NCBI GenBank assembly: GCA_030641945.1
Contig: DAOWLL010000105.1
Coordinates: forward strand, 1 to 6,469
From: Gammaproteobacteria bacterium
Lineage (GTDB): Bacteria > Pseudomonadota > Gammaproteobacteria > SZUA-229
Length of the DNA stretch: 6,469 nt
Reading direction: 5' to 3'
Shown here: piece by piece, positions 5,963 to 6,469 of the stretch
Layout of the letters: each line of letters begins with the position of its first letter
How positions within the stretch are numbered: position 1 is the stretch's first letter
Notes under the pieces: generated by a model
Database searches by the model: none
Told to the model about the DNA's origin: nothing
Seen by the model: only the letters and a program-made list of their open reading frames with translations
Translations under genes and position numbers: made by a program

Positions 5963-5987
5963 CCACAGAGACACGGAGAGCACAGAG
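5963..5987 (+). repeat. Module A repeat, copy 2
   Basis: CCACAGAG, ACACGGAG and AGCACAGAG in tandem give 25 nt in the same orientation as the copies at 11-35 and 6391-6415. Confidence 0.85.
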
Positions 5988-6096
5988 CAAAACTATTAAA
6001 TGTGGGTCTGCGCAGTGTGTCAAAGCAGCGTAACCAGGAATTATTTCATATTCAAAAAAAGCTGAATTAAAAGAAAAACTCCTTATCTGTAGTTTC

Positions 6097-6130
6097 GTAG
6101 GCCTGCATAAGCGAAGCGTTGCAGGCGATT
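6097..6130 (+). repeat. REP-like hairpin with GTAG head
   Basis: GTAG (6097-6100) is followed by GCCTGCA (6101-6107), a GCGAAGCG core (6111-6118) and TGCAGGC (6120-6126). The two outer arms are perfect reverse complements. A GTAG tetranucleotide next to an imperfect hairpin is the hallmark of repetitive extragenic palindromes moved by RAYT (REP-associated TnpA) transposases. No transposase gene is in the window, so mobilisation would act in trans. Confidence 0.6.
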
Positions 6131-6187
6131 GGTGTTGTCATGATCGGTATTGTTTTATTCAACCTTAACTCTGTCAATTAGGAATAT

Positions 6188-6215
6188 GTCCGCGAAAAAC
6201 GAAAAAGACGCTAAA
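6188..6215 (+). repeat. Module B repeat, 3' copy 2 (diverged)
   Basis: GTCCGCGAAAAACG matches the copy at 5914 exactly. The following units are degraded (AAAAAGACG, CTAAA). The shared GTCCGCG head suggests that both are the same element type. Confidence 0.7.
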
Positions 6216-6385
6216 TAAAGTTAGTTGTAAAAAGCCTCAATTTAATCTGACATACATAACACTTAATCTTTATATTGCCTGGCAGTGGCGAATGTCTCAT
6301 ATTAAGTTCGTAGCGGACATGCCTGATTTTTTCTTAATATCCGGGTACGGCCATGAATGCTCGTTCAAAAACAAAGTCAAAAACG

Positions 6386-6416
<31 letters not shown>

Positions 6417-6429
6417 AAAACATTTAAGA

Positions 6430-6468
6430 TTTATTGTTAGCTGCGCCGTAGGCGCAGCTAACAATAAA
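6430..6468. repeat. Perfect 18 bp palindrome with 3 nt loop
   Basis: TTTATTGTTAGCTGCGCC (6430-6447), loop GTA, then the exact reverse complement (6451-6468). It could be a REP-like element or a bidirectional RNA hairpin. It lacks a clear T-run on the visible side. The window ends one base later, so its full context is hidden. Confidence 0.75.
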
Positions 6469-6469
6469 A

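Noticed and set aside
6281..6332. Possible intrinsic terminator ending in six T
   Set aside because: The only pairing (ATGTC with GACAT, GGC with GCC) is short and interrupted by an 8 nt bulge, and it stands about 500 nt after the last gene.

Overview
The window looks like a chromosomal segment of a mid-GC environmental gammaproteobacterium. ThiL, PgpA and NusB resemble the enterobacterial proteins closely in their motifs, and the gene order ribE-ribB(A/X)-ribH-nusB-thiL-pgpA is a typical proteobacterial riboflavin/NusB cluster. No genus can be named from the sequence alone.

Layout. Bases 1-350 are a gene-free flank built from short interspersed repeat modules. A candidate extended -10 element and a stem-loop (about 342-380) lead into eight tightly packed plus-strand genes (406-5806). 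These are a proteasome-beta-like Ntn hydrolase, ribE (riboflavin synthase), a ribB fused to a degenerate GTP-cyclohydrolase-II-like domain (RibBX type), ribH (lumazine synthase), nusB, thiL, pgpA, and a secreted or periplasmic retropepsin-like aspartic protease. Gaps are 2-16 nt, or the genes overlap by 1, 1 and 28 nt, so one transcription unit is likely. Bases 5807-6469 are a second gene-free flank containing the same repeat modules, a GTAG-headed REP-like hairpin and a long perfect palindrome at the window edge.

How the genes work together. RibB makes the four-carbon unit, RibH condenses it with the pyrimidine to give lumazine, and RibE dismutates lumazine to riboflavin. The GTP cyclohydrolase II (RibA) and deaminase/reductase (RibD) steps are not supplied here. 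The RibA-like domain has lost its zinc cysteines and ribD is absent from the window. NusB (antitermination), ThiL (thiamine diphosphate synthesis) and PgpA (phosphatidylglycerol synthesis) are conserved housekeeping passengers of this cluster. The two outermost genes are both proteases or protease-like: a cytosolic proteasome-fold protein at the head and an exported aspartic protease at the tail.

Most unusual points. A proteasome-like gene, with Ser rather than Thr as predicted nucleophile, sits where ribD is often found. Both non-coding flanks are mosaics of at least five short repeat modules (called A-E here), most of them made of a 7-10 nt unit repeated two or three times. One about 41 bp composite module (E+D) brackets the whole operon in inverted orientation. 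I see no CRISPR array, tRNA, rRNA, transposase or FMN riboswitch.
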